From Paraescarpia echinospica (Eukaryota; Annelida; Polychaeta; Sabellida; Siboglinidae), in NCBI GenBank assembly GCA_020002185.1, contig CM034534.1, positions 11,888,512 to 11,952,511 on the forward strand: DNA of 64,000 nucleotides, written 5' to 3'. Shown piece after piece: positions 37,966 to 50,033 of this stretch; the stretch's first letter is position 1; each line of letters starts with the position of its first letter. Both the position numbers and the translations under genes were made by a program. Under the pieces are notes generated by a model that did no database searches, had not been told where the DNA came from, and saw only the letters and a program-made list of their open reading frames with translations.

Positions 37966-39590
37966 CACTTGGTGATTATGGCTGTTGTTGCATGTAGGTA
38001 CCACTTGGTGATTGTGGCTGTTGTTGTGTGTAGGTGTCACTTGGTGATTGTGGCTGTTGTTGCATGTAGGGACCACTTGGTGATTGTGGCTGTTGTTGCG
38101 TGTAGGGACCACTTGGTGATTGTGGCTGTTGTTGCATTTAGGAACCACTATGTGATTGTGGCTGTTGTTGCATGTAGAAACCACTTGGTGACTGTGGCTG
38201 TTGTTGTATGTAGGAACCACTATGTGATTGTGGCTGTAGGTGTGTGTAGGTATCACTTGGTGACTGTGGCTGTTATTGCATGTAGGAACCACTTGGTGAT
38301 TGTAGCTGTTGTTGCATGTAGGAACCACTTGGTGATTGTGGCTGTTGTTGCATGTAGGGACCACTTGGTGATTGTGGCTGTTGTTGCATGTAGGTACCAC
38401 TTGGTGATTGTGGCTGTTGTTACATGTAGGTACCACTTGGTGATTGTGGCTGTTGTTGTGTGTAGGGACCACCTGGTGATTGTGGCTTTTGTTACATGTA
38501 AGTACCACTTGGTGATTGTGGCTGTTGTTGTGTGGAGGTATCACTTGGTGATTGTGGCTTTTGTTACATGTAAGTACCACTTGGTGATTGTGGCTGTTGT
38601 TGTGTGGAGGTATCACTTGGTGATTGTGGCTGTTGTTGCGTGTAGGGACCACCTGGTGATTGTGGCTGTTGTTGCATGTAGGTACCACTTGGTGAATGTG
38701 GCTGTTGTTGCGTGTAGGTACCACTTGGTGATTGTGGCTGTTGTTGTGTGTAGGTATCACTTGGTGATTGTGGCTGTTGTTGCATGTAGGGACCACTTGG
38801 TGATTGTGGCTGTTGTTGCATGTAGGTACCACTTGGTGATTGTGGCTGTTGTTGCATGTAGGTACCACTTGGTGATTGTGGCTGTTGTTGCATGTAGGTA
38901 CCACTTGGTGATTGTGGCTGTTGTTGCATGTAAGTACCACTTGGTGATTGTGGCTGTTGTTGCATGTAAGTACCACTTGGTGATTGTGGCTGTTGTTGCA
39001 TGTAAGTACCACTTGGTGATTGTGGCTGTTGTTGCATGTAGGTACCACTTGGTGATTGTGGCTGTTGTTGCATGTAGGTACCACTTGGTGATTGTGGCTG
39101 TTGTTGCGTGTAGGTACCACTTGGTGATTGTGGCTGTTGTTGCATGTAGGTACCACTTGGTGATTATGGCTGTTGTTGCGTGTAGGTACCACTTGGTGAT
39201 TGTGGCTGTTGTTGCGTGTAGGTACCACTTGGTGATTGTGGCTGTTGTTGCGTGTAGGTACCACTTGGTGATTGTGGCTGTTGTTGCATGTAGGTACCAC
39301 TTGGTGATTGTGGCTGTTGTTGCGTGTAGGGACCACTTGGTGATTGTGGCTGTTGTTGCATGTAGGTACCACTTGGTGATTGTGGCTGTTGTTGCATGTA
39401 GGTACCACTTGGTGATTGTGGCTGTTGTTGCATGTAAATACCACTTGGTGATTGTGACTATTGTTGCATGTAGGGACCACTTGGTGATTGTGGCTGTTGT
39501 TGCATGTAGGAACCACTTGGTGATTGTGGCTGTTGTTGTAAGTACCATTTGATAATTGTGGCTATTGTTGCATGTAGGTACTACTTGGTT
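37966..39590 (-). repeat. 36-bp minisatellite block A4, minus orientation
   Basis: About 45 inverted copies. The left third (to about 38.80 kb) is the most diverse part of the whole region, with units such as CACTATGTGATTGTGG. The rest is homogeneous. The left third recurs almost exactly at 43.14-43.97 kb. Confidence 0.95.
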
Positions 39591-40016
39591 ATCATAGATT
39601 TGTTCCGTGACAAAACCTCGCCGATGAACAATTGCGGAATTAACTACTATCGTTCGATTCCGACAGTTACTACATTCGATAGGAACTTTCATAAAGCTGC
39701 ATTCTCGGGTGCCAACAGTGTTAACTAATATATTTTATGGCAACACTACACATTGTCGTAAAATAGTACATTATATATATATATATATTCAATAGTGTAT
39801 ATATTCAATAGTACATATGTCACGTTCGGTATTATTTGACGTTGACATTCAAGGTAACGTACATACATATATAAATATATGCATACATACATACATGCAT
39901 ACATGCATACATACATAAGAACACACATTCATATGTACAAAAACGGTGTTTTTTAATATATATTTGACCTTGACACACACATGCATACGTACACAATTGC
40001 ATACATACCTTCATAC
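39591..40016 (-). repeat. Array spacer S4, minus orientation
   Basis: Reverse complement of the S2-type spacer, about 426 bases, nearly identical to it. Confidence 0.9.
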
Positions 40017-40970
40017 ATACTTGGTGATTGTGGCTGTTGTTGTATGTAGGTACCACTTGGTGGTTGTGGCTGTTGTTGCATGTAGGAACCACTTGGTGAT
40101 TGTGGCTGTTGTTGCATGTAGGAACCACTTGGTGATTGTGGCTTTTGTTGCATGTAGAAACCACTTAGTGATTGTGGCTGTTGTTGCATGTAGGTACCAC
40201 TTGGTGATTGTGGCTGTTGTTCCAGTTAGGAACCACTTGGTGAGTGTGGCTGTTGTTGCATGTAGGAACCACTTAGTGATTGTGGCTGTTGTTGCGTGTA
40301 GGGACCACTTGGTGATTGTGGCTGTTGTTGTATGTAGGAACCACTTGGTGATTGTGGCTGTTGTTGCATGTAGGGACCACTTGGTGATTGTGGCTGTTGT
40401 TGCATGTAGGGACCACTTGGTGATTGTGGCTGTTGTTGCATGTAGGGACCACTTGGTGAGTGTGGCTGTTGTTGCATGTAGGGACCACTTGGTGATTGTG
40501 GCTGTTGTTGCATGTAGGGACCACTTGGTGATTGTGGCTGTTGTTGCTGTTGTTGCATGTAGGGACCACTTGGTGAGTGTGGCTGTTGTTGCATGTAGGG
40601 ACCACTTGGTGATTGTGGCTCTTGTTGCATGTAGGGACCACTTGGTGAGTGTGGCTGTTGTTGCATGTAGGGACCACTTGGTGATTGTGGCTGTTGTTGC
40701 ATGTAAGTACCACTTGGTGATTGTGGCTGTTGTTGCATGTAGGTACCACTTGGTGATTGTGGCTGTTGTTGCATGTAGGTACCACTTGGTGATTGTGGCT
40801 GTTGTTGCATGTAAATACCACTTGGTGAGTGTGACTATTGTTGCATGTAGGGACCACTTGGTGATTGTGGCTGTTGTTGCATGTAGGAACCACTTGGTGA
40901 TTGTGGCTGTTGTTGTAAGTACCATTTGATAATTGTGGCTATTGTTGCATGTAGGTACTACTTGGTTATT
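40017..40970 (-). repeat. 36-bp minisatellite block A5, minus orientation
   Basis: About 26 inverted copies, with the GGTGAGTGTGG alternation that mirrors A2. It includes the private junction CTGTTGTTCCAGTTAGGAAC near 40.22 kb and a short in-unit expansion near 40.54 kb. Confidence 0.95.
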
Positions 40971-41398
40971 ATAGATTTGTTCCGTGACAAAACCTCGCCG
41001 ATGAACAATTGCGGAATTAACTACTATCGTTCGATTCCGACAGTAACTACATTCGATAGGAACTTTCATAAAGCTGCATTCTCGGGTGCCAACAGTGTTA
41101 ACTAATATATTTTATGGCAACACTACACATTGTCGTAAAATAGTACATTATATATATATATATATATATTCAATAGTGTATATATTCAATAGTACATATG
41201 TCACGTTCGGTATTATTTGACGTTGACATTCAAGGTAACGTACATACATATATAAATATATGCATACATACATACATGCATACATGCATACATACATAAG
41301 AACACACATTCATATGTACAAAAACGGTGTTTTTTAATATATATTTGACCTTGACACACACATGCATACGTACACAATTGCATACATACCTTCATACA
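40971..41398 (-). repeat. Array spacer S5, minus orientation
   Basis: Reverse complement of the S2-type spacer, about 428 bases, nearly identical to S4. Confidence 0.9.
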
Positions 41399-42123
41399 TA
41401 CTTGGTGATTGTGGCTGTTGTTGCATGTAGGAACCACTTGGTGATTGTGGCTGTTGTTGCATGTAGGAACTACTTGGTGATTGTGGCTGTTGTTGCATGT
41501 AGGAACCACTTGGTGATTGTGGCTATTGTTGCATGTAAGGAACACTTGGTGATTGTGGCTGTTGTTGCATGTAGGGACCACTTGGTGATTGTGGCTGTTG
41601 TTGCATGTAGGGACCACTTGGTGATTGTGGCTGTTGTTGCACTTGGTGATTGTGGCTGTTGTTGCATGTAGGGACCACTTGGTGATTGTGGCTGTTGTTG
41701 CATGTAGGGACCACTTGGTGAGTGTGGCTGTTGTTGCATGTAGGGACCACTTGGTGATTGTGGCTGTTGTTGCATGTAGGGACCACTTGGTGAGTGTGGC
41801 TGTTGTTGCATGTAGGGACCACTTGGTGATTGTGGCTGTTGTTGCATATAGGGACCACTTGGTGAGTGTGGCTGTTGTTGCATGTAGGAACCACTTGGTG
41901 ATTGTGGCTGTTGTTGCATGTAGGGACCACTTGGTGATTGTGGCTGTTGTTGCATGTAGGGACCACTTGGTGATTGTGGCTGTTGTTGCATGTAGGGACC
42001 ATTTGGTGATTGTGGCTGTTGTTGCATGTAGGGACCACTTGGTGAGTGTGGCTGTTGTTGCATGTAGGGACCACTTGGTGATTGTGGCTGTTGTTGCATG
42101 TAGGGACCACTTGGTGAGTGTGG
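41399..42123 (-). repeat. 36-bp minisatellite block A6, minus orientation
   Basis: About 20 inverted copies that end abruptly at the second inversion point near 42,123. Confidence 0.95.
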
Positions 42124-42337
42124 TTCCTAACTGGAACAACAGCCACAATCACCAAGTGGTACCTACATGCAACAACAGCCACAATCACTAAGTGGTTCCT
42201 ACATGCAACAAAAGCCACAATCACCAAGTGGTTCCTACATGCAACAACAGCCACAATCACCAAGTGGTTCCTACATGCAACAACAGCCACAACCACCAAG
42301 TGGTACCTACATACAACAACAGCCACAATCACCAAGT
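42124..42337 (+). repeat. 36-bp minisatellite block A7, plus orientation
   Basis: About six copies. It opens with GGTTCCTAACTGGAACAACA, the reverse complement of the private junction near 40.22 kb. The block is therefore an inverted copy of the start of A5, not an independent array. Confidence 0.9.
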
Positions 42338-42765
42338 ATGTATGAAGGTATGTATGCAATTGTGTACGTATGCATGTGTGTGTCAAGGTCAAATATATAT
42401 TAAAAAACACCGTTTTTGTACATATGAATGTGTGATCTTATGTATGTATGCATGTATGCATGTATGTATGTATGCATATATTTATATATGTATGTACGTT
42501 ACCTTGAATGTCAACGTCAAATAATACCGAACGTGACATATGTACTATTGAATATATACACTATTGAATATATATATATAATGTACTATTTTACGACAAT
42601 GTGTAGTTTTGCCATAAAATATATTAGTTAACACTGTTGGCACCCGAGAATGCAGCTTTATGAAAGTTCCTATCGAATGTAGTTACTGTCGGAATCGAAC
42701 GATAGTAGTTAATTCCGCAATTGTTCATCGGCGAGGTTTTGTCACGGAACAAATCTATAATAACC
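42338..42765 (+). repeat. Array spacer S6, plus orientation
   Basis: Same unit as S2 in plus orientation, with a shorter AT run. Confidence 0.9.
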
Positions 42766-43136
42766 AAGTAGTACCTACATGCAACAATAGCCACAATTAT
42801 CAAATGGTACTTACAACAACAGCCACAATCACCAAGTGGTTCCTACATGCAACAACAGCCACAATCACCAAGTGGTCCCTACATGCAACAATAGTCACAC
42901 TCACCAAGTGGTATTTACATGCAACAACAGCCACAATCACCAAGTGGTTCCTACATGCAACAACAGCCACAATCACCAAGTCGTACCTACATGTAACAAC
43001 AGCCACAATCACCAAGTGGTACCTAAATGCAACAACAGCCACAATCACCAAGTGGTCCCTACGTGCAACAACAGCCACAACCACCAAGTACGTATGAAGG
43101 TATGTATGCAATTGTGTACGTATGCATGTGTGTGTC
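42766..43136 (+). repeat. 36-bp block A8 and spacer stub
   Basis: About nine plus-oriented copies followed by a short spacer start (GTATGAAGGTATGTATGCAA). The stub is cut at the third inversion point, in the same way as at 37.92-37.97 kb. Confidence 0.9.
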
Positions 43137-45178
43137 ACTTAGTGATTATGGCTGTTGTTGCATGTAGGTACCACTTGGTGATTGTGGCTGTTGTTGTGTG
43201 TAGGTGTCACTTGGTGATTGTGGCTGTTGTTGCATGTAGGGACCACTTGGTGATTGTGGCTGTTGTTGCGTGTAGGGACCACTTGGTGATTGTGGCTGTT
43301 GTTGCATTTAGGAACCACTATGTGATTGTGGCTGTTGTTGCATGTAGAAACCACTTGGTGACTGTGGCTGTTGTTGTATGTAGGAACCACTATGTGATTG
43401 TGGCTGTAGGTGTGTGTAGGTATCACTTGGTGACTGTGGCTGTTATTGCATGTAGGAACCACTTGGTGATTGTAGCTGTTGTTGCATGTAGGAACCACTT
43501 GGTGATTGTGGCTGTTGTTGCATGTAGGGACCACTTGGTGATTGTGGCTGTTGTTGCATGTAGGTACCACTTGGTGATTGTGGCTGTTGTTACATGTAGG
43601 TACCACTTGGTGATTGTGGCTGTTGTTGTGTGTAGGGACCACCTGGTGATTGTGGCTTTTGTTACATGTAAGTACCACTTGGTGATTGTGGCTGTTGTTG
43701 TGTGGAGGTATCACTTGGTGATTGTGGCTTTTGTTACATGTAAGTACCACTTGGTGATTGTGGCTGTTGTTGTGTGGAGGTATCACTTGGTGATTGTGGC
43801 TGTTGTTGCGTGTAGGGACCACCTGGTGATTGTGGCTGTTGTTGCATGTAGGTACCACTTGGTGAATGTGGCTGTTGTTGCGTGTAGGTACCACTTGGTG
43901 ATTGTGGCTGTTGTTGTGTGTAGGTATCACTTGGTGATTGTGGCTGTTGTTGCATGTAGGGACCACTTGTTGATTGTGGCTGTTGTTGCATGTAGGTACC
44001 ACTTGGTGATTGTGGCTGTTGTTGCATGTAGGTACCACTTGGTGATTGTGGCTGTTGTTGCATGTAGGTACCACTTGGTGATTGTGGCTGTTGTTGCATG
44101 TAGGTACCACTTGGTGATTGTGGCTGTTGTTGCATGTAGGTACCACTTGGTGACTGTGGCTGTTGTTGCATGTAGGTACCACTTGGTGACTGTGGCTGTT
44201 GTTGCATGTAGGTACCACTTGGTGACTGTGGCTGTTGTTGCATGTAGGTACCACTTGGTGACAGTGGCTGTTGTTGCATGTAGGTACCACTTGGTGATTG
44301 TGGCTGTTGTTGCATGTAGGGACCACTTGGTGACTGTGGCTGTTGTTGCATGTAGGTACCACTTGGTGATTGTGGCTGTTGTTACATGTAGGGACCAATT
44401 GGTGATTGTGGCTGTTGTTGCATGTAGGTACCACTTGGTGACTGTGGCTGTTGTTGCATGTAGGTACCACTTGGTGACTGTGGCTGTTGTTGCATGTAGG
44501 TACCACTTGGTGACTGTGGCTGTTGTTGCATGTGATTGTGGCTGTTGTTGCATGTAGGGACCACTTGGTGACTGTGGCTGTTGTTGCATGTAGGTACCAC
44601 TTGGTGATTGTGGCTGTTGTTGCATGTAGGTACCACTTGGTGACTGTGGCTGTTGTTGCATGTAGGTACCACTTGGTGATTGTGGCTGTTGTTGCATGTA
44701 GTGACCACTTGGTGATTGTGGCTGTTGTTGCATGTAGGAACCACTTGGTGATTGTGGCTGTTGTTGCATGTAGGGACCACTTGGTGAGTGTGGCTGTTGT
44801 TGCATGTAGGGACCACTTGGTGATTGTGGCTGTTGTTGCATGTAGGGACCACTTGGTGATTGTGGCTGTTGTTGCATGTAGGGACCACTTGGTGATTGTG
44901 GCTGTTGTTGCATGTAGGGACCATTTGGTGATTGTGGCTGTTGTTGCATGTAGGGACCACTTGGTGAGTGTGGCTCTTGTTGCATGTAGGGACCACTTGG
45001 TGATTGTGGCTGTTGTTGCATGTAGGGACCACTTGGTGAGTGTAGCTGTTGTTGCATGTAGGGACCACTTGGTGATTGTGGCTGTTGTTGTAAGTACCAT
45101 TTGATAATTGTGGCTATTGTTGCATGTAGGTACCACTTGGTGATTGTGGCTGTTGTTGCATGTAGGTACTACTTGGTT
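43137..45178 (-). repeat. 36-bp minisatellite block A9, minus orientation
   Basis: About 57 inverted copies. Its first ~830 bases duplicate 37.97-38.80 kb. The middle carries the GGTGACTGTGG variant that mirrors the right part of A1, and the end carries the GGTGAGTG variant that mirrors A2. Confidence 0.95.
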
Positions 45179-45360
45179 ATTATAGATTTGTTCCGTAGCA
45201 AAATCTCGCCGAGGAACAATTGCGGAATTAACTACTATCGTTCGATTCCGACAGTAACTACATTCGATAGGAACTTTCATAAAGCTGCATTCTCGGGTGC
45301 CAACAGTGTTAACTAATATATTTTATGGCAAAGCTACACATTGTCGTAAAATAGTACATT
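45179..45360 (-). repeat. Array spacer S7, truncated
   Basis: The right half of the spacer in minus orientation, ending near 45,355 where the non-LTR retroelement sequence begins. Confidence 0.8.
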
Positions 45361-45415
45361 TTATAGCAACACTACACGTACACCACTGATATCGTCTATC
45401 TGCACAACTTCAATT

Positions 45416-45821
45416 ATGCACCGTGATGGCGCAACCTCGCGTACAACTTCGGCAGCGGCATCAACAACAGCAGCAGCGACAGCAGCAACGGCGGCAGCAG
45501 CAGTGGCGAAAGCAGCGACGGCGGCAGCAGCAACAACAACAGCAATAGAGAAACTGCTCAACATTCGTGATGCCAGGCCTGGAGCTAATCTGAACAATCT
45601 AATCCATGTTAAGCGAGTAAACACACCATCGTGACGGACAAAGGACATCCAACTCGCTCTTGTGAATCCGTGTTGTGTGTGGAACAAAACTGCAGACATC
45701 ATAGAGTATATCATTACTAACAACATTGATGTCGTTCTGATAACGGAGACCTTGGTGACATCGGGTGATGCGGTCAAACGCGCGGAACTAACACCCAATG
45801 GCTATCATCTCAAGGAGAGAG
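45416..45821 (+). pseudogene. Non-LTR retrotransposon endonuclease domain, 5' part
   Basis: After an alanine/threonine stretch coded by GCA/ACA triplets (45430-45545), one frame with a single in-frame TGA (45632-45634) reads NLNNLIHVKRVNTPS, then LALVNPCCVWNKTADIIEYI and DVVLITETLV. This is the N-terminal half of the apurinic-type endonuclease of CR1/L2-like non-LTR elements; the E of TET is a catalytic residue. It is broken at 45822 by insertion of the pogo-like element and resumes at 49353. Confidence 0.75.
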
Positions 45822-46553
45822 TAGCTTGGGGCATAACGCCCAGTTTTGGGGTATAACGCCCACCCCATATCTAACTACAAGGCTCGAAAATAAAAATTTC
45901 GAGATTGCCAGATGGAGCCACATATATGAACATTCGTATTTGGCGCAACAGAGATTACAGCAGAAGTAAAACGCACGATAAGCTGTTCGCATTAAAAAAA
46001 TAGCTTCGGGATTATAACAGTTGTTCCTACCAAAGTAAGATTTTATACAGTAACCGCGGGAACCTATAACAAAGATATTAATGCATAGCATAAACAAACG
46101 TACATATAGTAGTTGTATAAATGTATAAGTTACGGGCGATATATGAGAGTAATATTTAAATGAAGACATTATAATATAGCACATGTGGGGCGAAAAGGCC
46201 AAACCGAATAGGGGCAAAACGCACAGTGTGCGCGTTATGCCCCATGACCTTCCAAAACATATGTTGCTCCGATTATTTTAATAAATATTCATATATTTAT
46301 ATAATTATAAACATTTATGTTAAATTATATTATAGATGCTATAATAAAAATACAGGACATAGTCAATCTAGACCTTAATAATGTATCTATGTGATAGACG
46401 TCATTTATATTATATGTTATGGCACTGGCTGAGTCTATAATCTAAAATTATTTTAGCTAATATGACTAATAAAGATATAATTTATAAACGGTTCAATCAA
46501 CAATCTAAAATATATTGAAATACTATAAGGTAAACGCCCTTTTCTCACTCCAG

Positions 46554-46749
46554 ATGGTACGCAATTACAAAAGAACATCAACGCGAGGATCTTACGGCGA
46601 TGATCGACTCGGTAGAGCAGTTAACGCAGTGAAGAATGGGGACTCCGTGGACAAGGCATCAGGTAGGTGTGTCATGTTGTCTGATGTGTATGTCTACCAT
46701 AAACGATTATGAAATGTTGACATATGTAATACACACACGCCCGCACTCA

Positions 46750-46781
<32 letters not shown>

Positions 46782-48711
46782 CACATTGATGGCAGAGCTA
46801 TTCTAGACTCGGTTTGCATTGGTATCAATGCATTATTGTAGTATCTGACATTTGCACATTTGCTTCTGTTTAAGGTGACTACGGGGTACCGCGGCGAACT
46901 CTTGCCAGACACATCAGAGGCATGGTCAGACAACCCAGCAGAATTATACTGAGCAGCAAAACAACGACGTTCTCACCGCTATTTGAGGCTGAACTGGTGA
47001 AGCACGTGAAAGAAATGGAGTCATCCATGTACTGCCTGACAATCATTGACTTGCGTCGGTTAGCATATGATCTTGTTGTACGCATGGGCATAGCACACCC
47101 ATTCGATGTTACCAGTGGGCTGGCCGGTGTAGATTGGGCAAGGGCCTTCATTCGCCGGCATACAACGCTCACCATCAGACCCATTGCAACTAGCATTGCA
47201 CGTGTGAAAGGGTTTAATAAGGAAGCTGTGGAAATGTTCTTTGGACAGTACAAACAGTTGCTTGTGAGTGGTGGTGTTGTGCCTACACGCGTCTGAAACA
47301 GTGACGAAACTGGTTTCACTACCGTTGCAAAGCCACCTAAGGTTGTCTGTACGAAAGGCATTAATCAAGTGCGAAAAGTGTCGAGTGGAGAAAGGGGAAA
47401 AGATATCACGGCTTTGTGCTGCATGAGTGCAGCTGGTATGTTTGTCCCACGTCTATTCGTCTTTCCGCGAAAACGAATGGTTGAGTCTTTGATGAATGGT
47501 GCCCCGGCATGCTCCGTGGGTACCGTGAACGCCCGTGGGTCGGGCTACATCGACAACAAGTTTTTCATGAGATGGTTGCACCTCTTCGTCGACACGGTTG
47601 GTTGCAAGAAGACGACACCACATCTACTGCTACTAGATGGCCACGAGAGCCACAAGACTTTTGACGTCATTCTCTACGCCCGAGAGAATGGCGTCGCGAT
47701 ACTAACGTTCCCGCCTCACTGTACCCATCGACTACAACCGCTAGATAGAACGTTCTTCCGATCTCTGAAGGCAGCATACTCACATGCGGTCGACAACTGG
47801 TTGATCTGCAACAAGCACCGACCGGTCACGCAGTTCGACGTCATGCCGCTCTTCAATGAAGCATACAAAACATCGGCCACCAACGCATCGGCAACTAACG
47901 GTTTCAAAGCAGCCGGACTGCGGCCATGTAACGACGCCAAATTCGACGAAGAACTGTTGGCTACCGATGCTGTTCAAACTCCCATCCAGCCTGCTCCGGG
48001 TATTGTCGCAGCTGCACCTGACAGCAACAGAGAAGACGAAGATGCCATCCAGCCTTCTGCGATGGTTGTTGTAGCTGATGTGTATAGCGCCGCTTGTGGC
48101 GACAAAGAAGACGAAAACGCCATTCAGTCTGCTCCGGGTGCAATACTAGCTGATGTGCATGCTGCCGCTGATGGCGACAGAGAAGACGAAGACGCCATCC
48201 AGTCTGCTACTGGTGAAATAGAAGCTGATCTGCATGCCGCCGCTGATGTCGACAAAGAAGTTGCGGTGCGAGTCTTGAAGGCCTGTTCAGCGACGTCGAT
48301 CGTCTCAACACCGGGAAAGATTCGAGCCAGGACACACAGAAAAAGGGTGCGTGTGACCAGCGCTGTGGTGACGTCTTCGCCATATAAGAAAATGATGGAA
48401 GACAACCAATTCGGCCATGATACATCCAACTGAAAAGAAAAGTGCGATGTCAGGTCGCATATTGCCATCGCGCAAGCTGAGAAAAAAGAAAACGAGCAGG
48501 AAAGAAAGATGTGGTGCGAAAACGGCGGAGTGAAGATTATTCTGAAGACGGCGACGACGAGTCATGCCTTGTCTGCGGCGAGCCATTCAGAAGTAGCAGA
48601 TCTGGCGAAAGCTGGATTCAGTGCCAGATCTGTCACCACTGGTCGCACCATGATTGCACCGAGGGTGGCAGATTTTATGTCTGTCACAATTGTGAGTCTG
48701 ACAGTGAGTGA
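46554..48711 (+). pseudogene. Pogo/Tigger-type transposase with C-terminal zinc finger, disabled
   Basis: Exon 1 (46554-46662) encodes a psq-type helix-turn-helix starting MVRNYKRTSTRGSYGDDRL. A 212-base GT/AG intron follows, and exon 2 starts at 46875. Exon 2 carries VPRRTLARH, the CENP-B-like second helix-turn-helix region and the DDE core: NSDETG (D codon at 47303), LLLLDGHESH (D at 47636) and LQPLD (D at 47744), 35 residues between the last two. A TGA at 47294-47296 interrupts the frame just before the first catalytic block. That frame ends at 48433. A PHD-like zinc finger (CLVCGEPF, WIQCQICHHW, CHNC) continues in another frame to 48711, so there is also a frameshift. It cut and pasted its own DNA when intact. 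Confidence 0.8.
46735..46785 (+). repeat. (CGCA)n microsatellite in the transposase intron
   Basis: A run of ACGC tetranucleotides within the 212-base intron of the pogo-like transposase. Confidence 0.9.
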
Positions 48712-49352
48712 ACGAGTGGTTAGCAGCAGATCCGTCGAACGCTAGATCCTGCGTCAGTAATGTGAACATTGGTCGCAAATGGTCGAAGTGGTTGGACGTT
48801 TTTTTATTATTTGCCATAATTGTTAAGTTTTAACAGTTAATGAGTGGCTAACCGTCGAGAGATGATGCGAAATGAATAGTTTTAATAAAGTTCTGAATTG
48901 TAAAAGTGTAGCATTTCTGAAAACATACTACCTAAACAAGAAATATCAGAACTATTCAGATTATGTTCGATTAGTTTTAGCAATAGATGCATTAGTCTTC
49001 CAATATCAAAAACAATGGCAAAGGACTAACACTAAAATCAAGTTAGTATATCTAATAAGAAACACATGTCCCACAATTTAACCAAAAACACAAATTAATG
49101 GTCCAATATCCTATAGGGGCAAAACGCCATGAGGTGGGCGTTTTACCCCATGGGTGGGGCATAACGCCAATATTTAGGGCCCCCGCTAAATTGACCACAA
49201 CTTTTTTCTGAGACGGTACATTAAAATTGTTAACATTTGAAATGTACCTAAGATAATGGACTAGATCATCAAGAGACAATAAACCTTGTATACCCAAAGG
49301 ATTTTTTCTGGTATTCGATGTCCCAAAAAACTGGGCGTTATGCCCCAAGCTA

Positions 49353-50033
49353 CTCTAACCCAAGACCATCTGGCAGAACTGGTGGAGGTATCTGTATACT
49401 GTGCAATAATGGTATTCGCTGTAAAGTGGTGTCATCTGGTGAACTCAGTTCCTTCGAATTTGCTAACTATGAGTTATTGTGCGAAAAGACGAAAGTTGAT
49501 GTGCATGTGATATACCGACCACCGTATTCGTAAAACCATCGTGTCACTACTGCTACTTTCTTTGAGGAATTTCAGAACTACCTGTCGCATGCAGTTCAGA
49601 CCCTTCACTCACTCCTGTAGTAGGTAATTTAAATATTCATATGGATATTGACATCGATGCTGATGCAATAAGAATGTGTGATGTATTGAGTATGTATGAC
49701 TTAAAACAACATGTTAGGGTTGCAACTCATAGATCTGGTAATACTCTCGATTTAATTATCACTAGGCGTAATCGTGAACTTCTTAGTTATCCGGTGGCTG
49801 ATTACATGGTCTCGGATCACACGTTTGTGTGTTATCGAGTAAACATGCCCATACCTCCTTTAGAGACATGTACTATATCATATAAAAAACTGGCGCAAAT
49901 TAATAACAACGCTTTCAGCACTGACTTGAAGGGTATAGCTACACTACTCGCGCGTCTGGCGACTGACATAACAATAGCCTATGCAACCGCTTGCACGAAA
50001 CAGTTCCGCCAGGGTTACATAATATAGTATACT
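49353..50033 (+). pseudogene. Non-LTR retrotransposon endonuclease domain, 3' part
   Basis: It continues the domain cut at 45822 with RPSGRTGGGICILCNNGI, then VDVHVIYRPPYS, a TAA at 49531, an FFEEFQNYL segment, and after a frame change NLNIHMDIDIDAD, THRSGNTLDLIITRR and VSDHTFVCY. The final SDH is the catalytic Asp-His of this endonuclease fold. The copy stops near 50.03 kb before any reverse transcriptase. Stops and frameshifts make it dead. Confidence 0.75.

Larger units (their letters stand above)
45824..49350 (+). mobile_element. Pogo/Tigger-type DNA transposon, 3.5 kb, complete ends
   Basis: Terminal inverted repeats start GCTTGGGGCATAACGCCCAG at 45824 and end with the reverse complement at 49350. 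The flanking TA dinucleotides (45822-45823, 49351-49352) are the expected target duplication of this superfamily. Removing the element brings together two parts of one endonuclease domain, which confirms the boundaries. A GGGGC(A/T)(A/T)AACGC word is repeated near both ends. Confidence 0.85.

Noticed and set aside
33351..45178. Very long open frames of several hundred codons on both strands
   Set aside because: They only reflect a 36-bp repeat without stop codons. Opposite strands and several frames are equally open, there are no introns or domain, and no frame is favoured.
33351..45178. CRISPR-like regular repeats
   Set aside because: The repeats are head-to-tail without unique spacers, and the context is a eukaryotic genome.
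47294..47296. TGA in the pogo-like transposase read as selenocysteine
   Set aside because: No selenoprotein precedent for this family is known to me, and a downstream frameshift shows that the copy is simply decayed.
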